A stretch of 64,000 nt of DNA, taken from the NCBI GenBank assembly GCA_016718565.1, contig JADKCZ010000001.1, positions 1,240,001 to 1,304,000 of the forward strand, written 5' to 3'. The notes under the pieces were generated by a model that had not been told where the DNA came from, did no database searches, and saw only the letters and a list, made by a program, of their open reading frames with translations. This document shows positions 1 through 8,696 of this stretch, in pieces. Each line of letters opens with the position of its first letter. Within the stretch, counting starts at the first letter, position 1. The translations under genes were made by a program, and so were the position numbers. This stretch comes from Anaeromyxobacter sp. (GTDB taxonomy: Bacteria; Myxococcota; Myxococcia; Myxococcales; Anaeromyxobacteraceae).

Positions 1-1135
1 CGCCGGGGCGGACCCGCAGGCTGACCCGGTCCAGCACCACCGCGTCGCCGTAGCCGAAGGTGACGTCCTCCAGCGTGAGCTCGCCCCGCAGCGGCGGCAG
101 CGGCCGGGCCCCGGGCGCGTCGGCCACGTCGGGCTCGAGGTCCAGGACCTGGAAGACCCGGTCCAGCCCGGCCCGCGACGCCGCCAGCTCCGCCAGGTTG
201 TGGCTGATGGACTGGATGGGCTGGTACATGTCGCGCAGGTAGGAGAGGAAGATGGTCAGGCTGCCGATGGTGAGGGCGCCGTCCAGCACGTGGCGGGCGC
301 CCAGCCAGACCAGGCCGGCCGTGCCCAGCGCCAGCAGGGTCTCCACCGCCAGGGCGAAGAAGCTCTCGGAGCTGTAGAGCCGGAGCGAGAGCGCCAGGCT
401 GCGCTCGCTGCCGCGCCGGAACTCGTCCACCGCCGCCTGCTCGCGGCCGTAGGCCTGCACCAGCTTGACGGCGCCGATGGTGCTGCCGGCCCGGCTGTAG
501 AGCTCGCTCTCGGCCTGGCGCGCCGCCGCGGCGTGGCCGTGGATGCGCCCGGAGAGGTGCCTGATGGCCAGGTAGAGCGGCGGCACCACCAGCAGCGAGA
601 CCACCGCCAGCTGCCAGTCGAAGCTCAGCATCACCCAGAACATCAGCCCCAGGGTGGCGGCGGCGCTGACCAGCGGCAGCAGGCCGTTCATCACCATGGA
701 CTGGATGCAGAAGGTGTCCGACATGACCCGGAAGAGCAGGTCGCCGGACTGCTGCTGGTAGTGGAAGCGCAGCGAGAGCTTCTGCAGGTGGGCGTAGAGG
801 TCGGTGCGGAGGTCGTTCACCATCCGCTGCCCGATGTCGATGGTGAGGTAGTTGGCCGCCAGGGTGAGGGCGCCGCGCCCGGCCGAGACCAGCACGATGG
901 CGAGGGCGGCCAGCGCCAGGAGCGCCCCCGGCTCCAGCCCGCCCACCAGCGGCGCCAGGCGCGGGCCGGGCGGCCGGCCCGAGAGCACCACGTCCAGCAC
1001 CAGGGCCAGCGGCAGCGGCTTGACCAGGTCGAGCAGGATGCCCAGGCCGGTCAGGGCCAGGCCGCCGGCGAAGCGCAGGCGGTGCGGGCGCAGGTAGCCG
1101 AGGACGCGCCGGACGGTGGGGCGTGGGGAGGGCAC
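1..1135 (-). CDS. ABC exporter, fused permease/ATPase subunit (3' part outside window)
   Basis: About 378 N-terminal residues of a half-transporter are visible and the gene runs off the left edge. The visible part is a type IV (ABC exporter) transmembrane domain with several hydrophobic helices. It ends with the start of the nucleotide-binding domain, where FGYGDAVVLDRVSL is the A-loop and first strand of an ABC ATPase. Walker A and later motifs lie outside the window. The start is a GTG at 1135, reading VPSPRPTVRRVLGYLRP, 11 bases after the stop of the glycosyltransferase fusion gene. The two are probably co-transcribed and the exporter may move a lipid- or glycan-linked product. The substrate cannot be told from sequence. 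Family call is firm; function is inference. Confidence 0.85.
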   Translation of the reverse strand, partial: MPSPRPTVRRVLGYLRPHRLRFAGGLALTGLGILLDLVKPLPLALVLDVVLSGRPPGPRLAPLVGGLEPGALLALAALAIVLVSAGRGALTLAANYLTIDIGQRMVNDLRTDLYAHLQKLSLRFHYQQQSGDLLFRVMSDTFCIQSMVMNGLLPLVSAAATLGLMFWVMLSFDWQLAVVSLLVVPPLYLAIRHLSGRIHGHAAAARQAESELYSRAGSTIGAVKLVQAYGREQAAVDEFRRGSERSLALSLRLYSSESFFALAVETLLALGTAGLVWLGARHVLDGALTIGSLTIFLSYLRDMYQPIQSISHNLAELAASRAGLDRVFQVLDLEPDVADAPGARPLPPLRGELTLEDVTFGYGDAVVLDRVSLRVRPG

Positions 1136-1146
1136 GGGGCGGGCCG

Positions 1147-3798
1147 TCAAGGCAGGGTGGCGCCGGCGGCGACCGGGGCGGCGCCCTCCGGCCGCCGCAG
1201 CGCGCCGGGCGCGCCCACCACCGACATCCCCAGGGCCTCGGCCACCGAGAGCACGCTGGCCATGGCGACGCGCCGCAGCCGCCGCGACGAGGAGATCACC
1301 ACGGCGACCACCATGGTGGCGGGCGCGGCCATGACCACCTCCCAGGCCGGCTCCCACAGCCAGACGAAGAGCATCAGGTAGGAGGTGGCGGCCAGGATGG
1401 CGTAGAGGGAGGGGGTGGCGCGCAGCCGGGCGCGCACCCGGGTGAGGCGGCGGCCGCCGCCGTGCTCCTCGGTGACCGTGGTCAGCTCCACGTTGCTCCA
1501 GCGGTCGCCGCGGATGGTGAGGTCGAAGGGCTCCCAGCCGGAGTCGGCGCGCAGCATGGCGCCCTGGGCGCGGGCCTGGGCCACCAGCCGCTCCAGCAGC
1601 TGGTCGCGCCCCTGGCCGTCCTCGCTCCACAGCGCCAGCTCGCGCCGGCCCAGCAGGCCGCCGGCCCGCTCCTCCCACCGGCGCGACAGGGCGTGCAGCG
1701 GCTCGGAGACGTGGCGGGTGCGGAAGCGCGCCTGGTAGCGGGCGTAGCCGCGCGCCACCGGCTGCAGCACGTGCATGGCCGCGATGAGCAGCCGCGACCA
1801 CCAGCGGCGCTGGTGCACCGGCGGGGTGGCCTGCCCGGCCACCAGCCAGGCCACCGCCAGCGTGGCCAGCACCATGGTGGCCGGCAGGAAGACCAGCGGG
1901 TTGCCCAGGTTGGACCAGACCGTCCAGGCGCCGTGCGAGAGCCACAGGCTGGGCTCGGCCACCACCGCCAGGCCCAGGATGAGCGCGATGGCCACCCACC
2001 ACTCGATGGAGGTGGCCAGCAGCGGCCACCAGACCTGCGGGGCGCTGTAGATGGTCTGGAAGAGGCCGGTGGCGAAGGGGCCGAAGTGGATGACCGGCCT
2101 GCCCAGCTTCACCCCCACGCCGGCGCGGGTGTAGATGCGGCCGCGCCAGGAGAGGTTGGCCTGGAACCCCTGGAACTTCTCGGGGTGGTTGCGCTTCAGC
2201 AGGGCCTCGGCCTCGCCGTAGCCGCGCTGCTGCTTCAGGTAGGCCTTCACGGTGGCGCGCCGGTGGTGCCACACCATGGCGGCCGGACTGTAGACGATGG
2301 TGTCGCCCTCGGCCTGCAGGCGCCAGCAGACGTCCACGTCGTCGCCGGCCTTGGTGTAGAGCGGGTCGAAGCCGCCGATGGCCTGGAGGCGGTCCCGCCA
2401 GAAGGCCATGTTGCAGCCGGGGATGTGCTCGGCCACGTGGTCGTCGATGAGGATGTGGGCCGGCGAGCCGGGGCTGGCCGAGACGCAGGCGGCCACCGGG
2501 CCGTCCTTGGTGGGCAGGAAGTTGGGCCCGCCCACCGCCGAGGCGTCGTGCTGCAGCAGCTCGGCCACCAGGAAGTAGAGCCAGTCCTCGTCGGCGAAGC
2601 AGTCGTCGTCGGTGTAGACGACCAGCTCCCCCCGGGCCAGGCCGAGCCCGGTGTTGCGGGCCGCCGAGAGGCCGCGGTTGGGCTGGTGGTGGTAGCGGGC
2701 AAAGGGGTAGCGGGCCGCGATCTGGGGCACCGCGTCGGTGGACCCGTCGTCCACCAGGATGACCTCGTAGTCGGGGTACACCAGCCGCTCCAGCGAGCGC
2801 AGGCAGCCGTCCAGGGTCTTCGACCCGTTGTAGCTGCAGACCACCACCGAGACCCTGGGGGTGCGCGGCAGCGGCGGCAGGGGGCTGGGGGCGCGGAAGG
2901 TCCGGGCCACCCGCGCGAACGCCGGCTTGGGGCGGCGCTCGCGGTCGGTCAGGCCGAAGGCCCAGTCGGTGATGGGGTGGCCGCCGGTGTGCCAGTCGTC
3001 GGTGAAGGAGAAGACGCAGCTGCCGGCCAGGCCGGCCCGGAAGACCTCCTCGAGGTGCATCCCCACCAGCGCCGCCTGCTCCTCCACCCCGTTGCGGATG
3101 GAGTCGATGCCGTACTCGCCGAGCAGCAGGGGCTTCTCGTCCACCTGGTTCTGCAGCCGGCCCAGGTAGGAGCGGAACCTCTCCCGGGCGTGCAGGTAGA
3201 CGTTCATGGTGTAGAAGTCGACGGCCCGCGGCTGCAGGTACTCGGTGGGCGGGTAGCTGGCGAAGGTGAAGAGGGCCTGCGGGTCCTCGGCCCGGCCGAT
3301 CTCCACCAGCTCGTCGATGAAGCGCTCCACCCGGTCGTGCCCCGACCAGCGGGCCACGTCGGTGGGGATCTCGTTGACCACGCTGTAGGCCAGCACCGCC
3401 GGGTGGCCGCGCAGCGCTCGCACCGTCTCCCGCACCGCGGCCCGGCCGGTCTCCTGGTCGGCCGGGTCGTCGATGAAGCAGCGGTGCTTCGACCAGGGGA
3501 TGTCCACCAGCACCTTCAGGCCGTGGGCCTGGGCCCGGTCGAGCACCGCCGGGGTGGGGGCGTGGTAGAGGCGCAGCGTGTTGGCGCCGAGCTCCCGGAT
3601 CTGGCGGAGGTCGCGCTCCAGCTGGTCCGGCTCGGGCAGGAAGAGCCCCTGCGAGTTCCCGGCGAAGGGGCCGTAGGTGACGCCCTTGACCCAGAACTTC
3701 TCGTCGCCGAGGCGGAGGAACTTCCCATCGACCCAGACCCTGGGCGGGAGGGGGGCGGGGGCCGGCGCGGCGGCGGCTGGGGCGGAGGCCTGTGGCAT
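1147..3798 (-). CDS. Glycoside hydrolase (TIM-barrel) fused to family 2 glycosyltransferase
   Basis: An 883-residue protein from the ATG at 3798, chosen because recognisable sequence begins here; a further-upstream ATG would add a nonconserved tail. Residues about 20-300 resemble the TIM barrel of GH2/GH5-type hydrolases, with the motifs VVNEIP and LLGEYGID where catalytic acids would sit. Residues about 315-560 form a GT2 domain: VSVVVCSYNGSKTL, then VDDGSTD, then YTDDDCF as the DxD metal site. The C-terminal part has hydrophobic segments that anchor it in the membrane. One polypeptide that could both cut and build sugar polymers is notable. It precedes the ABC exporter by 11 bases, which suggests surface polysaccharide work. 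The domains are seen; the substrate is unknown. Confidence 0.85.
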   Translation of the reverse strand: MPQASAPAAAAPAPAPLPPRVWVDGKFLRLGDEKFWVKGVTYGPFAGNSQGLFLPEPDQLERDLRQIRELGANTLRLYHAPTPAVLDRAQAHGLKVLVDIPWSKHRCFIDDPADQETGRAAVRETVRALRGHPAVLAYSVVNEIPTDVARWSGHDRVERFIDELVEIGRAEDPQALFTFASYPPTEYLQPRAVDFYTMNVYLHARERFRSYLGRLQNQVDEKPLLLGEYGIDSIRNGVEEQAALVGMHLEEVFRAGLAGSCVFSFTDDWHTGGHPITDWAFGLTDRERRPKPAFARVARTFRAPSPLPPLPRTPRVSVVVCSYNGSKTLDGCLRSLERLVYPDYEVILVDDGSTDAVPQIAARYPFARYHHQPNRGLSAARNTGLGLARGELVVYTDDDCFADEDWLYFLVAELLQHDASAVGGPNFLPTKDGPVAACVSASPGSPAHILIDDHVAEHIPGCNMAFWRDRLQAIGGFDPLYTKAGDDVDVCWRLQAEGDTIVYSPAAMVWHHRRATVKAYLKQQRGYGEAEALLKRNHPEKFQGFQANLSWRGRIYTRAGVGVKLGRPVIHFGPFATGLFQTIYSAPQVWWPLLATSIEWWVAIALILGLAVVAEPSLWLSHGAWTVWSNLGNPLVFLPATMVLATLAVAWLVAGQATPPVHQRRWWSRLLIAAMHVLQPVARGYARYQARFRTRHVSEPLHALSRRWEERAGGLLGRRELALWSEDGQGRDQLLERLVAQARAQGAMLRADSGWEPFDLTIRGDRWSNVELTTVTEEHGGGRRLTRVRARLRATPSLYAILAATSYLMLFVWLWEPAWEVVMAAPATMVVAVVISSSRRLRRVAMASVLSVAEALGMSVVGAPGALRRPEGAAPVAAGATLP

Positions 3799-3929
3799 CA
3801 AGGCGAGCCGCCTTCCTGGCGGCCGGTGCTGGGCGGTGCAGCTCGTGGTGTGAGTCCGGGGAAACCCGCCGGGGTATAGCACACCGCCATGCCCAGCAGA
3901 CGGGCAGGCCGGGGCCGGAATTCACCCGT

Positions 3930-4172
3930 TCAGGTCGTGGCCCCGAGCCTCCGCAGGTACGGCAGCCCGTCCATGCGCTCCACCTCGAAGTAGCCGTGCT
4001 GCGCGCCCCACTCGGCCCACGGGAGCAGCTCCCCGCGCACCCACACGACCGAGCGTCCGGGCGGGACCAGCAGGCGCCGCTGGGCGCGGCACCAGGCGCC
4101 TCGCGCCAGGGGGTTCCACGCCCCGCCGAGGAGCTGGCGCCCAACCGAGGCAAGGACTTCCTTGAAGGTCAT
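3930..4172 (-). CDS. Small hypothetical protein (80 aa)
   Basis: Starts MTFKEVLASVGRQLLGG and ends YLRRLGATT. Its ATG overlaps the stop of the upstream small gene by the four bases ATGA, so the two are probably translationally coupled. It is rich in Trp and Arg, with no clear membrane segment or known motif. The middle, VPPGRSVVWVRGELLPWAEW, could be a small beta-rich fold. I do not recognise the family. Coupling and codon use like the neighbours are the only arguments that it is real. Confidence 0.5.
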   Translation of the reverse strand: MTFKEVLASVGRQLLGGAWNPLARGAWCRAQRRLLVPPGRSVVWVRGELLPWAEWGAQHGYFEVERMDGLPYLRRLGATT

Positions 4173-4417
4173 GGGCGCTGCTCCTCGGGGGGTGGTGCGG
4201 CGTCGCCGTCGGGGGCCGGCGGGCGGGTCGCGTCGGCGGCCTCCTCCAGCTCCTCGGCGCAGGAGACCAGGGCCTGGGCCATCAGGCGGCGGCGCCAGCG
4301 GTTCCACCAGTGGGCCTCCTCGACCAGGCGGAGCGCGGCGTGCCGCGCCAGGCACGCCGAGGTACGCGCCCCGGCGTCCTGCCCTGCGCTGAAGCTGGCG
4401 CTGTCATAGGCGATCAC
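4169..4417 (-). CDS. Small hypothetical protein (82 aa), GTG start
   Basis: The GTG at 4417 is preceded five bases upstream by GAGGTGA, a good ribosome site, which decides the start. The product begins VIAYDSASFSAGQDAG. Its middle is helical (ACLARHAALRLVEEAHWWN), followed by an Arg-rich patch and an acidic Pro-rich tail. No known domain is visible. It overlaps the next small gene by ATGA. Function unknown. Confidence 0.5.
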   Translation of the reverse strand: MIAYDSASFSAGQDAGARTSACLARHAALRLVEEAHWWNRWRRRLMAQALVSCAEELEEAADATRPPAPDGDAAPPPEEQRP

Positions 4418-4765
4418 GGCGTCACCTCGCGGAGCGCCTCGACGGGGCGTAGAGCCCCGGGACGATCCCGTGAGGCTACTGTAACGCCGGGTGAAGGGGG
4501 CCGCCCCGGGCATTGGGAGGCCGGACGCTCGGCGCGCGTGCGCCGGTGCGCAGCCGGATCGGCCGGGCCTCAGCGGCGCGCTGGTCCGGCGGGCCCAAAC
4601 GCCCGCGCACGATTCGCGGCCACCCCGTTCGCCCCGAGCGTCGCTTCGCCCTGGCGAGGCGACGTCGGGAGGCGCCCCGTGGCCGCAGGGCGTGCCTCGA
4701 CTTCGCGCCTGCAGGGCAGGCGCTCTGCTCGGCACGAACGGTGTTTCCCAACCGCCCTCGCCCGA
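4418..4765. other. Intergenic stretch with one copy of a dispersed palindrome
   Basis: No convincing gene is seen; open frames here are the random ones expected at this GC. Bases 4611-4680 carry a copy of the dispersed sequence gattcgcg..caccccgttcgccccgagcg, with an internal imperfect hairpin (tcgcttcgcc against ggcgaggcga). Related copies are near 27391 and 41935. Confidence 0.5.
4611..4680. repeat. Dispersed palindromic repeat, copy 1
   Basis: Shares ccccgttcgccccgagcgt and a right part ending ggcgccccgt with the copy at 27391-27450, and gattcgcg plus caccccgttcgcccc with a shorter copy at 41935-41960. All three are outside coding sequence. A REP-like element is likely. Confidence 0.5.
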
Positions 4766-5397
4766 CTAGCGTCCAGGTCGCCGGTCTGGCTGGAGCGGCT
4801 GGGGCGGGGGCCCGGCGGGCTGCCAGGCGCCCGCCTCGGTGGCGGCCGGCACCTCGCGGAGGCGGCCGCTCTTCACGTCGTAGATGAAGCCCGAGATGGC
4901 GACGTCGCTCGGTACCAGGGGGTGGGTGCGGAGCCGCCGCACGTCCCGCACCAGGCTGGCCTCCTGGTCGTCGATGGTGAGCCAGTCGATGAACTCGCCT
5001 TCGGTGGAGCCCGGGCCGCGCCCCACGTCGCGCCAGCCGCGGCCGTCGAAGACGGCGGTGTCCAGGCTGCGCCCAGGAGCTCGCGCATCACCTGGTCGGT
5101 GAAGGTCTCCATGCCGCAGTTGGTGTGGTGGACCACCAGCCACTCGGTGGTCCCCAGCAGCTTGTGGGAGATGACCAGCGAGCGGATGGCGTCGTCGGTG
5201 ACCCGGCCGCCGGCGTTGCGGATGACGTGGGCGTCCCCCTCGCGCAGCCCGCCGTACTTGGCCGGATCGAGCCGGGCGTCCATGCAGGTCAGGATGGCGA
5301 AGTGGCGGGCCGGCGGCATCGCCAAGGTGTCCAGATCTCCGAAGCGCTTCACGTACTCCTCGTTGGCCTGCAGGACCTGCTGCCGTGCGGTCGCCAT
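4766..5397 (-). pseudogene. Beta-class carbonic anhydrase with a frameshift
   Basis: The ATG at 5397 opens MATARQQVLQANEEYVKRFG. The zinc motifs of beta-carbonic anhydrase follow: CMDARLD, then HHTNCG, with HVIRNAGGRVTDDAIRSL between them. This resembles the mycobacterial Rv1284 type. After MRELLG the frame breaks near base 5071. The rest of the enzyme (RSLDTAVFDGRGW to SGFIYDVKSGRLREV) continues in another frame to a TAG at 4766. One missing base (a C on the coding strand, in GGGCGCAGC) would restore about 210 residues. All zinc ligands lie before the break, but the product as written would be misfolded at its C-terminus. It may be a true recent mutation or a sequencing error. The intact enzyme interconverts CO2 and bicarbonate in the cytoplasm. 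Confidence 0.85.
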
Positions 5398-5601
5398 GTC
5401 CGGACCTCCTTCGGATGGGTGTGGACGGGGTGCCGGGAGCCCTACCGGCACCGTCCGCGCCTGTCCGGTGCCAGGAGGGCGCCAACGGACCCTTGCGGCC
5501 TGTCCGAGCCCACCTGGTCGGGCGGTGCCTGGGGTTCGCGGCTGCAGGCGGTGGCCCTCGAGAGGCCGAGCCGGGTCTCGAGCGGGCCTCCGGCGGATCG
5601 C

Positions 5602-7332
5602 TCACTGGCACCCGCTGTCCCCCTCGCTGAGCCGGAACTCGCGCCAGAGGACGTCGGCCGACACGTAGGCCGCGCCGCCGGCGGTCAGCACGAAGCTGCC
5701 CCCCTCCAGGTCGCAGGCGCCGGTCTCGATCACCAGGGGCTGCCCATCCAGCGAGGCCCGCAGCCAGCAGCGCGACCGGGAGCCCTCGATGCGGAGGGTC
5801 CGCCAACGTCCGGTGAAGGGGGCCGGCAGCGTGCCCTTGGCGCTGACCATCCGCGTGTTCACGCCGTCGGGGATCCCCCATTCGAAGCGGGGAGGGTTCC
5901 CGGGGGCCTGGAGGAGCACGATGCCGCGGCCGTGGACCACGTCGCTGGAGGTGTGGTCGATGGGGCCGGCGGGATCACCGTAGGCGTGGAGGGTGACCGT
6001 GACCGCGTGGTCGGTGACGGGCGCCGCCAGGAACGAGGCCTCCACGGCGAACACGTCGGGCCGTCTCTGCCCCGCCGGCAGGATCAGCTGATTCCAGTCC
6101 GACGCCTGGCGCCACGCGCCGCGCCCGTCCCGGGTTGCGAGCCCCTGCTCCTTGAACTCCCCGTTGCGCCAGCGCGCGCCGGGGACCGGCGTGTCGAAGT
6201 CCACCCGGTGCACCTGCTTCCAGGTGCAGGGCAGCAGCGCCGACGAGGCGGCCAGGACCAGCGGGGCCACCGTGGCCGCGGCGGCCTCGGCGGGCGGGCC
6301 GCCTCCACGCAGCCAGAGCGCGGCCGGCAGCCCGATCAGCGCCGCGGCGGCGAGGCCGGCAGCCACGCCAGCGGTGACCCAGCGCACGCGGGGGGCCGGC
6401 CGGACGCGGACGCGGCTCGGGCCGGAGGTGGAGCGGGGGAGCGCCTCCTGGATCTCCTGCAGCGCCTCCAGCACCACCGCCGCGTCCCTCGGCCGCTCGG
6501 TGGGCGCGCGGGCCAGCATGGCCTCGACCAGCGCGCCGAGGGCAGGGGCCTCCGCGACCTCGATCCCGCGCGACGCGGAGCGGGCCCGGCCGGCCGCGTC
6601 CGCCTCCTGCGGGGCCACGCCGGCGAGCATCCGGTAGAGCAGGACGCCGAGCGCGTAGACGTCGGTCCGCTCGTCCTCCGGCGCCGCCTCGGCCTGCTCG
6701 GGGGCCATGTAGGCCGGGGTTCCGCCCTCCAGCTTCCTGCGGCCGAGGGCCGCGGCCATGCCGAGGTCGAGCAGCTTCACCTGGCCGTCATCGCAGAGCT
6801 GGACGTTGCCCGGGGTGAGGTCGCGGTGGACCACGCCGTGGGCGTGGGCGTGGGCCAGGCCGCGGGCCAGCGCGACGGCGACGCGCAGGGCCTCGCGGAG
6901 CGGAAGGCGGCCCTCGGCGAGCCGCTTGGAGAGCGTGGCGCCGGTGAGGAACTCCTGCACCAGGTGGACGCCGTGCTCGCCGCGCCCCACGTCGAGGACG
7001 GTGACGATGTTGGGGTGTGAGAGGCGAGCGGCCACCTCGGCCTCGGCCAGCAGCCGCCTTTCGCGGGAGGCCTCGCCGCGAACCCGCAGGGCCTTGAAGG
7101 CCACGGTGCGGCCGAGCTCGCGGTCGCGGGCCTCCCAGACCACCCCGAAGCCGCCGCGGCCGACCTCGCGGAGGAGCTCGTAGCGCCCGATGACGGTGCC
7201 GCTGCGCAGGCCGTCGGTCCAGGCGGCGCCCCGCGCTGGGTCCGGCGCGCCGCGCACCACGTCCTCGATGAGGCGGGTCAGGGTGCCTGGGGCGCCGGGC
7301 GGCTCCCCGCCGGGGCGGCGCTCGTCAGCCAC
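5602..7332 (-). CDS. Transmembrane Ser/Thr protein kinase with exported beta-sandwich-like domain
   Basis: 576 residues. The kinase domain is at about 50-300: glycine loop GRGGFGVV, Lys in AFKALR, catalytic loop HRDLTPGN, metal loop DLGMAAALG, then GGTPAYMAPEQ. Two positions are atypical: Thr replaces the usual Lys after HRDL, and DLG replaces DFG. A single membrane helix follows (WVTAGVAAGLAAAALIGLP). The roughly 220-residue C-terminal part would face the periplasm and looks like a concanavalin/LamG-like sandwich (RWRTLRIEGSRSRCWLRASL), a possible ligand sensor. It lies six bases downstream of the DUF420 gene on the same strand, so it may be read with the haem A genes. Ligand and targets are unknown. 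Confidence 0.88.
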   Translation of the reverse strand: MADERRPGGEPPGAPGTLTRLIEDVVRGAPDPARGAAWTDGLRSGTVIGRYELLREVGRGGFGVVWEARDRELGRTVAFKALRVRGEASRERRLLAEAEVAARLSHPNIVTVLDVGRGEHGVHLVQEFLTGATLSKRLAEGRLPLREALRVAVALARGLAHAHAHGVVHRDLTPGNVQLCDDGQVKLLDLGMAAALGRRKLEGGTPAYMAPEQAEAAPEDERTDVYALGVLLYRMLAGVAPQEADAAGRARSASRGIEVAEAPALGALVEAMLARAPTERPRDAAVVLEALQEIQEALPRSTSGPSRVRVRPAPRVRWVTAGVAAGLAAAALIGLPAALWLRGGGPPAEAAAATVAPLVLAASSALLPCTWKQVHRVDFDTPVPGARWRNGEFKEQGLATRDGRGAWRQASDWNQLILPAGQRRPDVFAVEASFLAAPVTDHAVTVTLHAYGDPAGPIDHTSSDVVHGRGIVLLQAPGNPPRFEWGIPDGVNTRMVSAKGTLPAPFTGRWRTLRIEGSRSRCWLRASLDGQPLVIETGACDLEGGSFVLTAGGAAYVSADVLWREFRLSEGDSGCQ

Positions 7333-7338
7333 GCCTGC

Positions 7339-7773
7339 TCACGACCCCACCCGCGGCGCCACCTGGTAGAGCAGCAGGTAGACCAGCACCCCGGTCACCG
7401 ACACGTAGACCCAGATCGGGAAGGTGATCCGGGCCAGGCGGCGGTGATCGGCGAAGCGCCCACGCAGGCCCAGGAAGAGCGCCCGCAGGGCCATGGGGGC
7501 GACCGCGGCGGCCAGCACGGTGTGCGAGAGCAGGATCGCGAGGTAGAGCCACCTGAGCGGCCCCTCGCCGGGGAAGCGGTGGGTGCCGGTGAGCGCCACC
7601 CGGGTGAGGTAGCTCACCAGGAAGACCGCCGACACCGCCACCGCGCCCACCATGAGGCGGCGGTGGCGCTCCCGGTCCCCGGCGCGGATGGCGCGGAAGC
7701 CCTTCACCAGCAGCACGCCGGCCAGGGCGTTGAGCGCCGCGTTCCAGGCCGGCAGCCACTCCGCCACGCTCAC
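7339..7773 (-). CDS. DUF420 membrane protein of cytochrome oxidase assembly
   Basis: 144 residues with four hydrophobic helices, including AALNALAGVLLVKGFRAI, FLVSYLTRVAL and FPIWVYVSVTGVLVYLLL. The conserved His of SHTVLAA and of RHRRLM are typical of the DUF420 family, which is found beside haem A and cytochrome oxidase genes. The GTG at 7773 overlaps the stop of ctaB by GTGA; a second GTG two codons on is possible. Its position last in ctaA-ctaB-DUF420 supports a role in oxidase or haem A assembly in the inner membrane. Confidence 0.82.
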   Translation of the reverse strand: MSVAEWLPAWNAALNALAGVLLVKGFRAIRAGDRERHRRLMVGAVAVSAVFLVSYLTRVALTGTHRFPGEGPLRWLYLAILLSHTVLAAAVAPMALRALFLGLRGRFADHRRLARITFPIWVYVSVTGVLVYLLLYQVAPRVGS

Positions 7774-8693
7774 GGCCGGGCCCCGGCGATCAGCGCCACC
7801 ATGAGGACCGAGAGGTAGAGGAGGGTGCCCAGGAAGACCTGGCGGGCCCAGCGGGGCGACTCGCCGCGCGCCCCCAGCCCTGCCACCGCGAAGGCGGTGA
7901 AGGCCAGCGAGGCGCCCACCGCCACGAAGCCGTAGCCCCAGCTGGCCAGGTCGAGCGCCACCGGCAGCAGGGCCGCCGGCAGGAGCAGCAGGCTGGTGCC
8001 GGCGATCCAGCGGCGCGTCACCACGTCGCCGTGCACCAGCGAGAAGACCTTCATGCCGCCGCGCGCGTAGTCCTCCTTCAGGTAGAGCGAGATGGCCAGG
8101 AAGTGCGGCAGCTGCCAGGCGAAGAGCAGGGCGAAGAGGGCCAGGCCGCCGGGGTCGAGCCGGCCGGTCACGGCGGTCCAGCCCATGAGCGGCGGGATGG
8201 CGCCGGGCACCGCCCCCACGAAGAGGGCCAGCGAGCTGCGCCGCTTGAGCGGCGTGTAGATGGCCACGTAGGAGATCAGCGCCAGCAGCGCCAGGAAGGC
8301 GGTGAGCCGGCCCACCGTCAGCGCCAGCACCGGCAGGGCGAAGACCGGCACCAGCAGGCCGAGCGCCAGCGCCACCACCGGGTCGAGCCGGCCGGCCGGG
8401 AGCGGCCGGTCGCGGGTGCGCCGCATCAGCGCGTCGGTCTCGCGCTCCAGGTAGCAGTTGAGCGAGTTGGCCGCGCCCACCACCGCGGCCGTGCAGAGCA
8501 CCGCCAGGATGGCCCGCGCCGGCGCGATGGTGCCCGGGGCCAGCCACAGGCCCCCGGCGGTGGTGAAGATGACCAGGCCGGAGAGGCGCGGCTTGGCCAG
8601 CAGCAGCACCTCGCGCACGAAGGCCAGCGCGGTGGCCGGGGGGCGCAGCGTGACGGCCTCGACGGCCGGGGCGGGAGCTGGGGGAGTGGTCAT
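7770..8693 (-). CDS. ctaB: Protohaem IX farnesyltransferase (haem O synthase)
   Basis: 307 residues with about nine membrane helices. This UbiA-type prenyltransferase adds a farnesyl group to haem B to make haem O. The two Asp-rich motifs are visible: NSLNCYLERETDALMRRT, and KEDYARGGMKVFSLVHGD in the second half. RPLPAGRL and YTPLKRRSSLALFVGAVPGA are also typical. The start is three bases after the stop of ctaA, and its stop overlaps the DUF420 start, so the three form a tight operon. Length is normal for the family. Confidence 0.95.
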   Translation of the reverse strand: MTTPPAPAPAVEAVTLRPPATALAFVREVLLLAKPRLSGLVIFTTAGGLWLAPGTIAPARAILAVLCTAAVVGAANSLNCYLERETDALMRRTRDRPLPAGRLDPVVALALGLLVPVFALPVLALTVGRLTAFLALLALISYVAIYTPLKRRSSLALFVGAVPGAIPPLMGWTAVTGRLDPGGLALFALLFAWQLPHFLAISLYLKEDYARGGMKVFSLVHGDVVTRRWIAGTSLLLLPAALLPVALDLASWGYGFVAVGASLAFTAFAVAGLGARGESPRWARQVFLGTLLYLSVLMVALIAGARP

Positions 8694-8696
8694 GGG

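Noticed and set aside
1123..3879. A 900-codon open frame on the plus strand opposite the GH-GT2 fusion
   Set aside because: It mirrors the minus-strand gene in GC-rich DNA, has low-complexity Gly/Ala/Arg/His/Gln content and no domain, while the minus strand shows clear family motifs.
5060..5080. Programmed frameshift in the carbonic anhydrase
   Set aside because: No slippery heptamer or downstream structure is seen; a lost base in a G/C run is simpler.
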